Source: Achromobacter pulmonis (GTDB lineage Bacteria > Pseudomonadota > Gammaproteobacteria > Burkholderiales > Burkholderiaceae_B). Taken from it: a stretch of DNA of 64,000 nucleotides. The DNA is taken from assembly GCF_002885955.2 (NCBI RefSeq), contig NZ_POQS01000002.1:345570-409569 (forward strand), in the 5' to 3' direction. The position numbers and the translations under genes are program-made. Under the pieces are notes generated by a model. That model made no database searches, was not told the DNA's origin, and saw nothing but the letters and a program-made list of their open reading frames with translations. Positions 37,079 to 46,321 of this stretch are shown in pieces. Each line of letters starts with the position of its first letter. Position 1 is the stretch's first letter.

Positions 37079-37711
37079 ATGGACAGCCCAACCACTCCCC
37101 GCCGCCGCGCCTACTGGCTCAAGACCCTGCACCAATGGCACTGGATCAGCTCGGCGCTGTGTCTGCTCGGAATGCTGCTGTTCGCCATCACCGGCCTCAC
37201 GCTGAACAACGCCTCGCACATCGAGGCCAAGCCGGTCGTCACCAGCCGCCACGTCCAGCTTCCTCCCGCCGAACTGGCGCAACTGTCCCCTCCCCCCGCG
37301 CTGGACCGCAACAAGGCGCCGCTGCCGGCCGCCGTGGCGCGCTGGCTGGACGACACGCTCGACGCCGGCGCGGCGGGCCGCCAGGCCGAGTGGTCCGCCG
37401 ATGAAATCTATCTGTCGCTGCCGCGCGCCGGCGGCGACGCCTGGCTGTCCATCGACCTGGCCAGCGGCGAGGTCGAGTACGAACGCACCGACCGCGGCTG
37501 GATCTCCTACCTGAACGATTTGCACAAGGGCCGCAACACCGGCCTGGCCTGGAGCTGGTTCCTCGACATCTTCGCCGTGGCCTGTCTGGTGTTTTCGCTG
37601 ACCGGGCTGGTGCTGCTGAAGATGCACGCCGGCAACCGCAGCGCGACCTGGCCGATGGTAGGGCTGGGCGTGGTGATCCCGGTCGTGCTGGCCCTGCTAT
37701 TCATCCATTGA
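37079..37711 (+). CDS. PepSY-associated membrane protein
   Basis: A 210-residue inner-membrane protein. A helix near residues 23-43 (WISSALCLLGMLLFAITGLTL) follows the motif LKTLHQWHWISS. A periplasmic PepSY-like part follows (WLSIDLASGEVEYERTDRGWISYLNDLHKGRNTG), then two C-terminal helices ending VIPVVLALLFIH. The histidines in HQWHW and NDLHKGRN are the likely haem ligands of the PiuB/PepSY family. It is the first gene of a five-gene operon behind a Fur-box-like promoter, suggesting a role in ferric reduction or iron uptake. Confidence 0.85.
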   Translation: MDSPTTPRRRAYWLKTLHQWHWISSALCLLGMLLFAITGLTLNNASHIEAKPVVTSRHVQLPPAELAQLSPPPALDRNKAPLPAAVARWLDDTLDAGAAGRQAEWSADEIYLSLPRAGGDAWLSIDLASGEVEYERTDRGWISYLNDLHKGRNTGLAWSWFLDIFAVACLVFSLTGLVLLKMHAGNRSATWPMVGLGVVIPVVLALLFIH

Positions 37712-37730
37712 TCCGCCCCTGGAGACTTCC

Positions 37731-38246
37731 ATGCGCAAGCTGTTGCTGTCGGCCCTGCTGGCCGGCCTGATCGCCCGAACGGCCCAAGCGGCCGACATCG
37801 GCCTGTCCATCGAGGTGCCGCGCCTCGACGTCGCCGAATACCACCGCCCCTACGTGGCGATCTGGATCGAGAATCCCGACCAGAGCGTGGCCACCGACCT
37901 GGCCGTCTGGTACGACGTGGCCAAGAAGAACAACGAAGGCACCGAATGGCTCAAGGACATGCGCCAGTGGTGGCGCCGCAGCGGCCGCAACCAGCAGTTT
38001 CCGGTGGACGGCGTGAGCGGCGCGACCAAGCCCGTCGGCAAGCACGCGCTCAGCTTCGACGCCGCCAGCAAGCCGCTGGCGCAGCTCAAGCCCGGCCAGT
38101 ACGCCGTGGTGGTCGAGGCAGCGCGCGAAGTCGGCGGCCGCGAGCTGCTGCGCATCCCCTTCCAATGGCCGCCGCAGAAGGCCGAGCAGCTGACCGCCCG
38201 CGGCGAACACGAACTGGGCGCCGTCGCGCTCGACCTGAAACCCTGA
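37731..38246 (+). CDS. DUF2271 periplasmic protein
   Basis: A 171-residue exported protein with a signal peptide ending ARTAQAAD (near residue 21). The remainder begins IGLSIEVPRLDVAEYHRPYVAIWIENPD and contains LAVWYDVAKKNNEGTEWLKDMRQWWRRSGR, the DUF2271 core. Function is unknown, but the family regularly occurs between PepSY and ApbE genes in iron-regulated clusters. It starts 19 bases after the PepSY gene with GGAGA upstream. Confidence 0.85.
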   Translation: MRKLLLSALLAGLIARTAQAADIGLSIEVPRLDVAEYHRPYVAIWIENPDQSVATDLAVWYDVAKKNNEGTEWLKDMRQWWRRSGRNQQFPVDGVSGATKPVGKHALSFDAASKPLAQLKPGQYAVVVEAAREVGGRELLRIPFQWPPQKAEQLTARGEHELGAVALDLKP

Positions 38247-38260
38247 TTAGGAGCGCAACG

Positions 38261-39061
38261 ATGAAATCCACCGCCAAACTGGCCGCCGCCCTGGCCCTGT
38301 GCCTGCCCTTCGCCGCCCAGGCCCATGACGTCTGGATGGTGCCGTCCTCGACGGTGCTGTCGGGCACCGACAGCTGGGTCACGGTCGACGCCGCCGTCGG
38401 CAACGACAAGTTCTATTTCAACCACGCGCCGCTGCGCCTGGACGGCCTGGCCGTGACCGCGCCCGACGGCAAGCCGGCCGAGGCCGAGAACCTCAACCGC
38501 GGCAAGCTGCGCAGCACCTTCGACCTGCAGCTCAAGCAAAGCGGCACCTACCGCGTGGCCGTGGTCAACGACGGCGTGTTCGCGCGCTGGAAGGAAGACG
38601 GCAAGAACAAGCGCTACTTCGGCAAGCCGGAAGGCCTGGCGCAGGCGGTGCCGGCCAAGGCCGACGGCCTGGAGATCTCCCAGAGCGTGGGCCGCGTCGA
38701 AACCTTCGTCACCGCCGGCAAGCCGTCGGCCGTCAAGCCGGTCGGCCGCGGCCTGGAACTGGCGCCCGTGACGCACCCGAACGACCTGTTCACCGACGAG
38801 CCCGCCACCTTCCAGATGCTGCTCGACGGCAAGCCCGCGGCGGAACTGCAAGTCAATGTCGTGCCCGGCGGCAGCCGCTATCGCGACAAGGTCGGCGAAA
38901 TCGAGCTCAAGACCGACAAGGACGGCAAGTTCACGGTGAAGTGGCCGCAGCCCGGCCTGTACTGGATCGAAGCCGGCATGGAAGACGCCAAGGTCACCGT
39001 GGAGCAGGCCAAGAAGCGCCGCCTGTCCTACGCCGGCACGGTCGAAGTGCTGCAACCCTGA
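38261..39061 (+). CDS. DUF4198 periplasmic protein
   Basis: A 266-residue exported protein with signal peptide MKSTAKLAAALALCLPFAAQAHD. The mature protein begins HDVWMVPSSTVL, and a NikM/DUF4198 pattern of beta-rich, cobalt/nickel- or iron-associated periplasmic proteins runs through (LDGKPAAELQVNVVPGG; KDGKFTVKWPQPGLYWIEA). The N-terminal histidine after cleavage is a typical metal ligand in this family. It is 14 bases downstream of the DUF2271 gene in the same operon. Confidence 0.85.
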   Translation: MKSTAKLAAALALCLPFAAQAHDVWMVPSSTVLSGTDSWVTVDAAVGNDKFYFNHAPLRLDGLAVTAPDGKPAEAENLNRGKLRSTFDLQLKQSGTYRVAVVNDGVFARWKEDGKNKRYFGKPEGLAQAVPAKADGLEISQSVGRVETFVTAGKPSAVKPVGRGLELAPVTHPNDLFTDEPATFQMLLDGKPAAELQVNVVPGGSRYRDKVGEIELKTDKDGKFTVKWPQPGLYWIEAGMEDAKVTVEQAKKRRLSYAGTVEVLQP

Positions 39062-39075
39062 CGGTCAGCCGGCGC

Positions 39076-40089
39076 ATGGCCTCTTCTTCCTACGCCCCGC
39101 GCGGCGCGCCGGCCGCGGCCGTAAGCGTCGCCTACGGCGCCATGCCGGCGCGCCCGGCGGCGCTGGCCGGCGCCACCATGGGCACGACCTGGTCGGCGCG
39201 CATGGCGCTGCCGGCCGGGCGCACCGAAGCGGCCGCGCGCCAGGCCATCCAGGGCGCGCTGGACGACGTGGTGGCCCAGATGAGCACCTGGGAAGCCGAC
39301 ACCGACATCACGCGCTACAACCGGGCGCAGCCGGGCTGGCAGGCGCTGCCGGCCGGGTTCTTCCATGTGCTGAGCCACGCGCTGGCGCTGGCCGAGGACA
39401 GCGGCGGCGCCTACGATCCCACCGTCGGGCCGCTGGTCAACGCCTGGGGTTTTGGGCCGCACCAGCGCGCCTTCGAACCGCCCTCGCCCGGCGCCATCGA
39501 GGCCGCGCGCGCCCGCTGCGGCTGGCGCCGCGTGCAGCTCGACGCCGAACGCCGCGCGGCGCTGCAGCCGGGCGGCGCCTACCTGGACCTGTCCTCCATC
39601 GCCAAGGGCTACGGCGTGGACCGCGCCGCGCTCGCGCTCGACGCCCTGGGCGTCACCCAATACCTGGTCGAAGTCGGCGGCGAACTGCGCGCCCGGGGCG
39701 CGCGGCCCGACGGCCAGCCCTGGCGCGTCGCCATCGAAGTGCCCGACGCCAGCGACGGCCATGCGCTGGCGCTGCCGCTCACGGACCGCAGCATCGCCAC
39801 CTCGGGCGACTACCGCCGCCACGCCGGCAGCGGCGACCAGCGCTACGCCCACACCATCGATCCGCGCAGCGGCCAGCCGGTGCGCAACAACCTGGCCTCG
39901 GTCACGGTGCTGCATGCCGGCTGCATGCAGGCCGACGCCTACGCCACGGCGCTGACCGTGCTGGGCGAGGCCGACGGCCTGGCCTACGCCCGCCACCACG
40001 ACCTGGCGGCCCTGTTCATCCTGCGCGCGCGCGACGCCTGGCGCGTCGTGGCCACCCCCGCGTTCCAGGCGCTGGCCGGTCTGCGTTGA
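39076..40089 (+). CDS. apbE: FAD:protein FMN transferase (ApbE family)
   Basis: A 337-residue flavinyltransferase that attaches FMN to a Thr in target proteins. GATMGTTWSARMAL near residue 34, DSGGAYDPTVGPLVNAWGFGP, YLDLSSIAKGYGVDRAA, VEVGGELRARG and the YAHTIDPRSG metal site are all present. No lipobox or clear signal peptide is seen, so it may act in the cytoplasm or be exported by another signal. Its target could be a PepSY or FMN-binding domain protein, but no obvious flavinylation motif protein is adjacent. The start used is the ATG at 39076; a later ATG at 39142 is possible. Confidence 0.88.
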   Translation: MASSSYAPRGAPAAAVSVAYGAMPARPAALAGATMGTTWSARMALPAGRTEAAARQAIQGALDDVVAQMSTWEADTDITRYNRAQPGWQALPAGFFHVLSHALALAEDSGGAYDPTVGPLVNAWGFGPHQRAFEPPSPGAIEAARARCGWRRVQLDAERRAALQPGGAYLDLSSIAKGYGVDRAALALDALGVTQYLVEVGGELRARGARPDGQPWRVAIEVPDASDGHALALPLTDRSIATSGDYRRHAGSGDQRYAHTIDPRSGQPVRNNLASVTVLHAGCMQADAYATALTVLGEADGLAYARHHDLAALFILRARDAWRVVATPAFQALAGLR

Positions 40090-40093
40090 CGCC

Positions 40094-41464
40094 ATGGCAG
40101 CAACCCGGTTGATCGCGGCGGCGTGCGTGGTGGGGGCCTGGCTGCTCTTGTGCGCCTGGGCCTGGCGCCGCGCCCGCCTCCACCGCGTGCAGCAGGCGCT
40201 GGCCCGACAGGCCCTGGACGCGCCGGTCCCCGACGACACCTTGCTGGTCGCCTACGCGACGCAGACCGGCTACGCCGAGATCCTGGCCGAACAGACCGCG
40301 CAATCGCTGCGCGCCGGCGGCCTGGCGGTGCGCGTGGCCGCGCTGGAACAGCTGGACGGCAGGCGTCTGGCCGAATATCGCCGCATGCTGTTCGTGGCCA
40401 GCACCTATGGCGAAGGCGATCCGCCCGACGCCGCCGCGGCCTTCGCCCAGCGCATGCAGCAGGCCGCGCCGGCGCTGGCCGGCTCGCAGTACGCGGTGCT
40501 GGCGCTGGGCGACAGCGAGTACGCGCACTTCTGCGGCTTCGGCCATCGCCTGGACGAGTGGCTGCACGCGCAGGGCGCGACGCCGCTGTTCGACCTGGTC
40601 GAAGTCGACAACGGCGATCCGGCCGCCCTGCGGCACTGGCAGCACCACCTGGGCCTGCTGGCCGGCCGCAGCGACCTGCCCGACTGGCAGGCGCCGGTCT
40701 ACGAATCCTGGCGCCTGGCCGAGCGCCGCCACCTCAATCCAGGCAGCCAGGGCGGCCCCTGCTATCTGCTGACGCTGACCCCGCCGCCCGGCGTCGCGCC
40801 CGACTGGCAGGCGGGCGACATCGCCGAGATCGGCCCGCGCCGCGAAACCGGCGGCCCGCTGCTGGCGCACCGCGAATACTCGATCGCCTCGCTGCCCGAG
40901 GACGGCTCGATCCAGCTGCTGGTGCGCCAGATGCGCGGCGCCGATGGCGCGCTGGGCCTGGGCAGCGGCTGGCTGACCCACATCGCCCAGCCGGGCGATG
41001 CCATCGATCTGCGCGTGCGCGCCAACCGCAATTTCCATGCGCCGGCCGACGACCGCCCGCTGCTGCTGGTGGGCAACGGCACCGGTCTGGCCGGGCTGCG
41101 CGCGCTGATCAAGGCGCGCCGCGCCGCGGGCCGGCGGCGCAACTGGCTGGTGTTCGGAGAGCGCAACGCCGCGCACGACTGGTTCTGCCGCGTAGAGATC
41201 GACGCCTGGCGCGGAGACGGCACGCTGGAGCGCGTGGACGCGGTGTTCTCGCGCGACCAGCCGCAGCGCCGCTACGTGCAGCACCTGCTGCGCGAACAGG
41301 CCGACGCGGTGCGCGCCTGGATCGATGCCGGCGCGGCGGTCTACGTCTGCGGCAGCCTGCAGGGCATGGCCGGCGGCGTGGACGCCGCCTTGCAGGACAT
41401 CCTGGGCGCGGCGCGCCTGCAGGCCATGCAGCACGACGGCCGCTACCGCCGCGACGTGTACTGA
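40094..41464 (+). CDS. Membrane-anchored flavodoxin / NADPH reductase (diflavin type)
   Basis: A 456-residue sulfite-reductase-flavoprotein-like enzyme. One N-terminal membrane helix (LIAAACVVGAWLLLCAWAW) is followed by a flavodoxin domain (LLVAYATQTGYAEILAEQTAQ, about 50-190). A ferredoxin-reductase FAD/NADPH domain follows (HREYSIASLP; LLLVGNGTGLAGLRALIKARR; VYVCGSLQGMAGGVDAALQDIL). It would move electrons from NADPH at the membrane. It is last in the Fur-like operon, supporting a ferric or haem reductase role with the PepSY protein. Its end faces the convergent Bug gene ten bases away. Confidence 0.88.
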   Translation: MAATRLIAAACVVGAWLLLCAWAWRRARLHRVQQALARQALDAPVPDDTLLVAYATQTGYAEILAEQTAQSLRAGGLAVRVAALEQLDGRRLAEYRRMLFVASTYGEGDPPDAAAAFAQRMQQAAPALAGSQYAVLALGDSEYAHFCGFGHRLDEWLHAQGATPLFDLVEVDNGDPAALRHWQHHLGLLAGRSDLPDWQAPVYESWRLAERRHLNPGSQGGPCYLLTLTPPPGVAPDWQAGDIAEIGPRRETGGPLLAHREYSIASLPEDGSIQLLVRQMRGADGALGLGSGWLTHIAQPGDAIDLRVRANRNFHAPADDRPLLLVGNGTGLAGLRALIKARRAAGRRRNWLVFGERNAAHDWFCRVEIDAWRGDGTLERVDAVFSRDQPQRRYVQHLLREQADAVRAWIDAGAAVYVCGSLQGMAGGVDAALQDILGAARLQAMQHDGRYRRDVY

Positions 41465-41474
41465 ACGGCCGGGC

Positions 41475-42434
41475 TTACTGCAGCTTGATCTGCGCGCGCT
41501 CGATCACCGTCTTCCAGCGGTCGCGCTCGGTGCGGATCTGCGCGCCGAACTCGGCCGGCGTGTTGCCCAGCGGGAACGCGCCGGTCTCTTCCATCTTGGC
41601 CGCCGTCGCCGGATCGCGCACCGCCTGGGCGAACGCCTGCGCCAGCTTGTCGCGCACCTCGTCGGGCATGCCGGCCGGCCCCACCACGCCGTACCAGGCG
41701 GTCACGTCGTAGTCCTTGTAGCCCTGCTCCGCGAAAGTCGGCACGTCCGGCAGGCGCGGATTGCGCTGCGTGCCCGTGATGGCCAGCGCGCGCAGGTGGT
41801 TGCTCTTCAGGTACGGCAGCGAGGACGGGAAATTGTCGAAGATCACCGGCACCACGCCGCCCACGGTGTCGGTCAGCGCCGGCGCCGAGCCGCGGTACGA
41901 GATGCTGTTCATCTTGCCGCCGATGAGCTGCAGGAACCAGATCATGCCCAGGTCGTTGACCCCGCCGGCGCCCGCGTTGGCGTAGCCGTCCTTGCCGGGA
42001 TTGGCGCGCACGTGCGCCACGAAGTCGGCCAGTGTGCGGGCCGGATATTCCGGGTTCACGCTGAGGATATTGGGGCTGGTGACCAGGTTGCTGATGGGCG
42101 TGAAATCCTTGACCGGGTCGTAGGCCAGCTTGGGAAACAGGTGCGGCGCGGTGCCGTGCGTGCTGACGGTGGCAAGCCCCACGGTGTAGCCGTCGGGTTT
42201 GGCGCGCGCCGTGGCCGTCATGCCTATGGTGCCGGAGGCGCCCGTGCGGTTCTCGACCACGACCTGCTGGCCGAGGATCTCGCCCGCCTTGGCCGCCGCC
42301 AGCCGGCCGACGATATCGGTGGGCCCGCCCGCCGGGAACGGCACGATCAGGGTGATGGGACGGTCGGGAAAGGCCGCCTGGGCGGCGGGCAGCACGGCGG
42401 CCAGCGCCAGGGCGATGCAGGTCTTGCGCAACAT
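41475..42434 (-). CDS. Bug-family periplasmic solute-binding protein (TctC)
   Basis: A 319-residue binding protein with a signal peptide ending AAQAAF. It has [60 protein letters not shown] and a typical C terminus. It follows the N-acyl-D-amino-acid deacylase gene by 34 bases on the same strand, so its ligand may be the acylated amino acid that enzyme hydrolyses, or a product. Confidence 0.88.
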   Translation of the reverse strand: MLRKTCIALALAAVLPAAQAAFPDRPITLIVPFPAGGPTDIVGRLAAAKAGEILGQQVVVENRTGASGTIGMTATARAKPDGYTVGLATVSTHGTAPHLFPKLAYDPVKDFTPISNLVTSPNILSVNPEYPARTLADFVAHVRANPGKDGYANAGAGGVNDLGMIWFLQLIGGKMNSISYRGSAPALTDTVGGVVPVIFDNFPSSLPYLKSNHLRALAITGTQRNPRLPDVPTFAEQGYKDYDVTAWYGVVGPAGMPDEVRDKLAQAFAQAVRDPATAAKMEETGAFPLGNTPAEFGAQIRTERDRWKTVIERAQIKLQ

Positions 42435-42468
42435 GATGCTTGTCTCCTGTGAAGGATGGTGGATGTCG

Positions 42469-43938
42469 TTATCGGTGGGAATCGGCCGCGGGCTGCGCCA
42501 TCGCCTCGCGCCGCAGGATGCGGCCGGGGCGCGGCTGCCCGGCCAGCGGCGGATGGACCTGGCGGCCGTTGACCAGCACCTGCTCGACGCCGGCCGAGGC
42601 CAGCGTCGGCGCCTCCCAGGTGGCGCGGTCCTCGACGGTGTCGGCGTCGAACACCACGATGTCGGCCCAGGCGCCCTCCGTGAGCTGGCCGCGCCCGGTC
42701 AGGCCGAACACGCGCGCCGGCAAGGCGGTCATCTTGGCGACCGCCTCCTCCAGCGTCAGCAGCCGGGCCTCGCGCACGTAGCGGCCCAGCACCCGCGTGA
42801 AGCTGCCCCACAGGCGCGGGTGCGGATGCGCGTCGTTGGGCAGGCCGTCGGAGCCGACCATGCAGCGCTCGTGCCGGAAAATGCGCTGCACCTCGGCTTC
42901 GTCCATGGCGAAGTAGATCGCGCCAGCCGGGCACAGGCGGCGCGCCGCCGTGGTCTTGTCGCAGCCCCATTGCGCCGCGATGTCGCTCAGGTAGCGCCCG
43001 CCGCATTCGGGATGCGGGGTCGACCAGGTAATGCGGATGTCGTCGATGAGGTCGGCGCGCTCCGGAATCAGGATGGTGGAGCTGCCCGGATACGGGTAGA
43101 TGTCCAGCGCCACGTCCACGCCCTCGGCGCGCGCGCGGTCGATATTGGCCAGCGTCGCGCGGCTCTTGCCCCAGTTGCGCGGCAGCATGCACTTGTGGTG
43201 CGAGAGCACGGTGGCGCAGCCGGTGCTGCGGCCCACTGACAGCACCTCTTCGACCGCGGCCTCGACCTCGTCGCCCTCGTTGCGGATATGGCTGGTGTGC
43301 ATGGCGCCGCGCGCGGCCGCCACCCGGGCCAGCCCTTCCAGCTCCGGCGGCTGCGCGGCGCCGCCCGGCTGGTACGCCAGCCCGGTGCTGAATCCCACCG
43401 CGCCCGCTTCCAGGGCGGCCTCCAGCATGCGCTCCATGGCCTGCTGTTCCTCGGCCGTCGGCTGGGCCGCCGGATCGCGCATGGCGGCCAGGCGCAGGTT
43501 GGCGTGCCCCACCAGGGCCGCCACGTTGATCATGGGCTGCTGCGCGCGCAGTTCGCCGAAATAGGCGTCCATGTCGGCGAACAGCGGCGTCTCGCCCAGC
43601 AGCGCCAGCGCCGCCGCGGTATTGCCGGGCAGCGGCGCGGGCGCGCCGCTGACGCCGCAATTGCCCACCACCACCGTGGTGATGCCCTGGCTGGTCTTCC
43701 ATTCCAGGCCGGGCCGCTCCACGAACATCAGGTCGTCATGGCCGTGCACATCGATGAATCCGGGCGCCACGATCTTGCCGCGGGCGTCCACGCGCCGCGC
43801 CGCGGCGGCCTGCGCCAGGTCTCCGATCGCGGCGATGCGGTCGCCCGACACGCCCACGTCGGCCCGGCGCCGCGGGCCGCCCAGCCCGTCGATGACCCAG
43901 CCGCCTTCGATGATGAGGTCCAGAGTGTGCTGCCGCAT
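42469..43938 (-). CDS. N-acyl-D-amino-acid deacylase family amidohydrolase
   Basis: A 489-residue metal-dependent amidohydrolase. GFIDVHGHDD (metal histidines), GNCGVSGAPAPLPGN (the metal-bridging Cys region of D-aminoacylase), GFSTGLAYQPG, HTSHIRNEGDEVE, LSHHKCM and MVGSDGLPNDAHPHPRLWGSFTRVLGRYVRE are all the expected blocks. Such enzymes hydrolyse N-acyl-D-amino acids in the cytoplasm. It forms an operon with a Bug receptor and is divergent from a LysR gene across a palindromic region. Confidence 0.9.
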   Translation of the reverse strand: MRQHTLDLIIEGGWVIDGLGGPRRRADVGVSGDRIAAIGDLAQAAAARRVDARGKIVAPGFIDVHGHDDLMFVERPGLEWKTSQGITTVVVGNCGVSGAPAPLPGNTAAALALLGETPLFADMDAYFGELRAQQPMINVAALVGHANLRLAAMRDPAAQPTAEEQQAMERMLEAALEAGAVGFSTGLAYQPGGAAQPPELEGLARVAAARGAMHTSHIRNEGDEVEAAVEEVLSVGRSTGCATVLSHHKCMLPRNWGKSRATLANIDRARAEGVDVALDIYPYPGSSTILIPERADLIDDIRITWSTPHPECGGRYLSDIAAQWGCDKTTAARRLCPAGAIYFAMDEAEVQRIFRHERCMVGSDGLPNDAHPHPRLWGSFTRVLGRYVREARLLTLEEAVAKMTALPARVFGLTGRGQLTEGAWADIVVFDADTVEDRATWEAPTLASAGVEQVLVNGRQVHPPLAGQPRPGRILRREAMAQPAADSHR

Positions 43939-43981
43939 TGCCTATCCTGCCGGGAGGTGAAAAGGCCTAGTATCGGCGCAC

Positions 43982-44014
43982 GGATCAATCTGGGAAAATT
44001 GTTTTTATTGATCC
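43982..44014. promoter_or_regulatory. LysR-type operator candidate
   Basis: Perfect 8-bp arms GGATCAAT (43982-43989) and ATTGATCC (44007-44014) are separated by 17 bases. They end 17 bases before the LysR ATG, between it and the divergent deacylase gene. Confidence 0.55.
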
Positions 44015-44031
44015 ATCTATCGTGATTTGAA

Positions 44032-44979
44032 ATGAATCGCCTGCCCAAGCACGTCACGCTCAAGCACCTGACCGCCTTCGTCGCGGTGGCGCAGGAATCC
44101 AGCTTCACGCATGCCGCCAAGCGCCTGTTCCAGACCCAGTCCTCGGTCACCGGCCTGGTGCAGCAGCTGGAGGAAGCGCTCGCCACGCAGCTGTTCGCGC
44201 GCACCAGCCGGCGCGTGCTGCTCACGGCGGCGGGCGAGGCCTTCCTGCCCGGCGTGATGCGGCTGCTGGCGGATTTCGACGGGGTGATCGAGGACGTGGT
44301 GCGCTTCGGCGCGCTGGAGCGCGGACGCGTGGGCGTGGCGGCCGCGCCGTCGGCCATTACTCAGATCATCGCGCCGGCGTCCGCCGCGTTCTGCGCCCGG
44401 CATCCCGGCGTGCGCCTGTACCTGAGCGACGACAACTCCGGCCGCATCCAGCGCAAGGTCGCGGCGCGCGAAGTCGATTTCGGCCTGACCAGCCGCTGGG
44501 CCGACGCGCCCGGGCTGCATTTCGACGCCGTGCTGGAAGACCGTTTCGGCGTGCTGTACCGCGAGGACGACCCGGCGCTGCGCCCCGGCCGCGGCGGCAC
44601 GATGCGCTGGTCCGACCTGGCGCCGCGCAAGCTGGTGGGCGTGGTCGACGAGACCGGCATCATGGCCTTGCTGCGCGCCCGCGCCGACCTGCCGATCGAA
44701 GCGGCCGCGCCGTTCTACGAGGCGTCCAGCACCACTTCGCAGGCCGCGCTGGTCAAGGCCGGGCTGGGCGTGGCGCTATTGCCCGCGCTGGCCGCCCAGC
44801 GCGTGCTGGAGCCGGGGCTGGCCTACGCGCTGCTGGCGCGGCCCACGGTGATGCGCACGGTCTGCATCATCCGGCCCAAGGAATATCCGTTGAGCCCGGC
44901 CGCCGAGGGATTGATCGGGGCGATCCGGGATTATCTGCGCACGGCGGAGCTGCCGGCGGGGTGCAGGCGGGTGGGGTGA
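44032..44979 (+). CDS. LysR-family transcriptional regulator
   Basis: A 315-residue LysR protein. The HTH (VTLKHLTAFVAVAQESSFTHAAKRLFQTQSSVTGLVQQLEEALATQLFARTSRRV) spans residues 8-62; the effector domain begins GRVGVAAAPSAITQ. It is divergent from the deacylase/Bug operon and the likely regulator of it through the palindrome at 43982-44014. It converges with the SRPBCC gene with 13 bases between stops. Confidence 0.86.
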   Translation: MNRLPKHVTLKHLTAFVAVAQESSFTHAAKRLFQTQSSVTGLVQQLEEALATQLFARTSRRVLLTAAGEAFLPGVMRLLADFDGVIEDVVRFGALERGRVGVAAAPSAITQIIAPASAAFCARHPGVRLYLSDDNSGRIQRKVAAREVDFGLTSRWADAPGLHFDAVLEDRFGVLYREDDPALRPGRGGTMRWSDLAPRKLVGVVDETGIMALLRARADLPIEAAAPFYEASSTTSQAALVKAGLGVALLPALAAQRVLEPGLAYALLARPTVMRTVCIIRPKEYPLSPAAEGLIGAIRDYLRTAELPAGCRRVG

Positions 44980-44992
44980 CCGCCCGCACTCC

Positions 44993-45439
44993 TTACTTGG
45001 CCGCGCGCAGCTTCTCGTCCAGGGCCGCCAGGCCCGCGGCGAACACGCCCTGGCCCACGGCCTTGGCCACGTCGCTCAGTTCCGCGCCTTCGACGCGGAA
45101 ATCGGCCCACCACTGCACCAGCGTCTGGCCGCCTTCGGTGACGGGATGCAGCGACACGCCGGCGACGTAGTCGCGCATGGGCAGGTCGGTCTCGATGATG
45201 GAATAGCGCAGCGCCGTGCCGGGATCGTCCAGCATCAGCAATTGCTCGCGCACGAAACCCGAGGGCTTGAGCGTCAGGTACCGCACGCTGCCCACGGCGT
45301 CGTGGCGGCCGCCCTCTTCCAGGCGGCTTTCGGCGATGCCGGGATGCCAGGCGGCCAGGCCGTTGAAGTCGCGGAAGCTGGCCCAGACCTTCTGAAGCGG
45401 CGCATGGATGATGGCGCTGACGTGCACGGTGTGCGGCAT
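44993..45439 (-). CDS. SRPBCC/START-like lipid-binding domain protein
   Basis: A 148-residue protein of the polyketide cyclase/START-like SRPBCC superfamily: VHVSAIIHAPLQKVWASFRDFNGLAAWHPGIAESRLEEGG is the usual N-terminal part and LVQWWADFRVEG the late strand. These domains bind hydrophobic ligands, and some are small-molecule cyclases. It lies 40 bases downstream of the TIM-barrel gene and ends the Tm-1-type operon, so it may bind the same ligand. Confidence 0.82.
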   Translation of the reverse strand: MPHTVHVSAIIHAPLQKVWASFRDFNGLAAWHPGIAESRLEEGGRHDAVGSVRYLTLKPSGFVREQLLMLDDPGTALRYSIIETDLPMRDYVAGVSLHPVTEGGQTLVQWWADFRVEGAELSDVAKAVGQGVFAAGLAALDEKLRAAK

Positions 45440-45479
45440 ACGGACTCCTGCGGGCGCGCGGCCCTGTGTGGTGACGGGA

Positions 45480-46310
45480 TCAGAAAGTCAGGTTCTTGAA
45501 CTCGCGCGTGGCGGCGGTCAGGGCCTGTTCGGTGGGCAGGCGCTCCATGGAACTGGCGCCGTAGAAGCCGTGGCAGTGCTTGCAGGCGCGCAGCACGTGC
45601 AGGGCGTCGGCGGGCGTGGCGATGGGGCCGCCATGGCACAGCACGATGACGTCCGGGCGCACGGCCAGCGCGGCGGCGGCGATGCGGTCGATGGCCGCCA
45701 CGCAGTCGTCCAGCGTCAGGGCCGTTTCCGCGCCGATCGAGCCGCCGGTGGTCAGGCCCATGTGGGCCACGATGATGTCGGCCCCCGCGCGCGTCATCGC
45801 CACGGCGTCGTCTTCATTGAACACATAGGGCGTGGTCAGCATGCCCTTCTTGTGCGCCAGGCGAATCATGTCCACTTCCAGCGCGTAGCCCATGCCGGTC
45901 TCTTCCAGGTTGGCGCGGAAATTGCCGTCGATCAGGCCCACGGTGGGAAAATTCTGCACGCCGGCGAAGCCCTGGCGCTTGAGGTCGTCGAGGAACAGGT
46001 CGAAATCGCAGAACGGATCGGTGCCGTTCACGCCGGCCAGCACCGGCGTCTTTTTGACCACCGGCAGGACTTCGCGCCCCATCTCCACCACGATCTCGTT
46101 GGCGTTGCCGTAGGCCAGCAGGCCGGCCAGCGAGCCGCGGCCCGCCATGCGGTAGCGGCCCGAGTTGTAGATCACGATCAGGTCGATGCCGCCCGCTTCC
46201 TCGCACTTGGCCGACAGGCCGGTGCCCGCGCCGCCGCCCACGATGGGCGTGCGCGCGCGCACCATGGCGCGGAACTTGTCCAGTAGCTCGTTGCGGTCAA
46301 AACGCGGCAT
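45480..46310 (-). CDS. Phosphoenolpyruvate-hydrolase-like TIM-barrel protein (Tm-1 C-terminal half)
   Basis: A 276-residue protein beginning [74 protein letters not shown]. This is the TIM-barrel signal-transduction/PEP-hydrolase-like family, with [23 protein letters not shown] and [21 protein letters not shown]. In plant Tm-1 this domain is fused behind a UPF0261 domain; here that partner is the separate upstream gene 11 bases away. The reaction is unknown. Confidence 0.86.
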   Translation of the reverse strand: MPRFDRNELLDKFRAMVRARTPIVGGGAGTGLSAKCEEAGGIDLIVIYNSGRYRMAGRGSLAGLLAYGNANEIVVEMGREVLPVVKKTPVLAGVNGTDPFCDFDLFLDDLKRQGFAGVQNFPTVGLIDGNFRANLEETGMGYALEVDMIRLAHKKGMLTTPYVFNEDDAVAMTRAGADIIVAHMGLTTGGSIGAETALTLDDCVAAIDRIAAAALAVRPDVIVLCHGGPIATPADALHVLRACKHCHGFYGASSMERLPTEQALTAATREFKNLTF

Positions 46311-46321
46311 GGCGGCAATCC

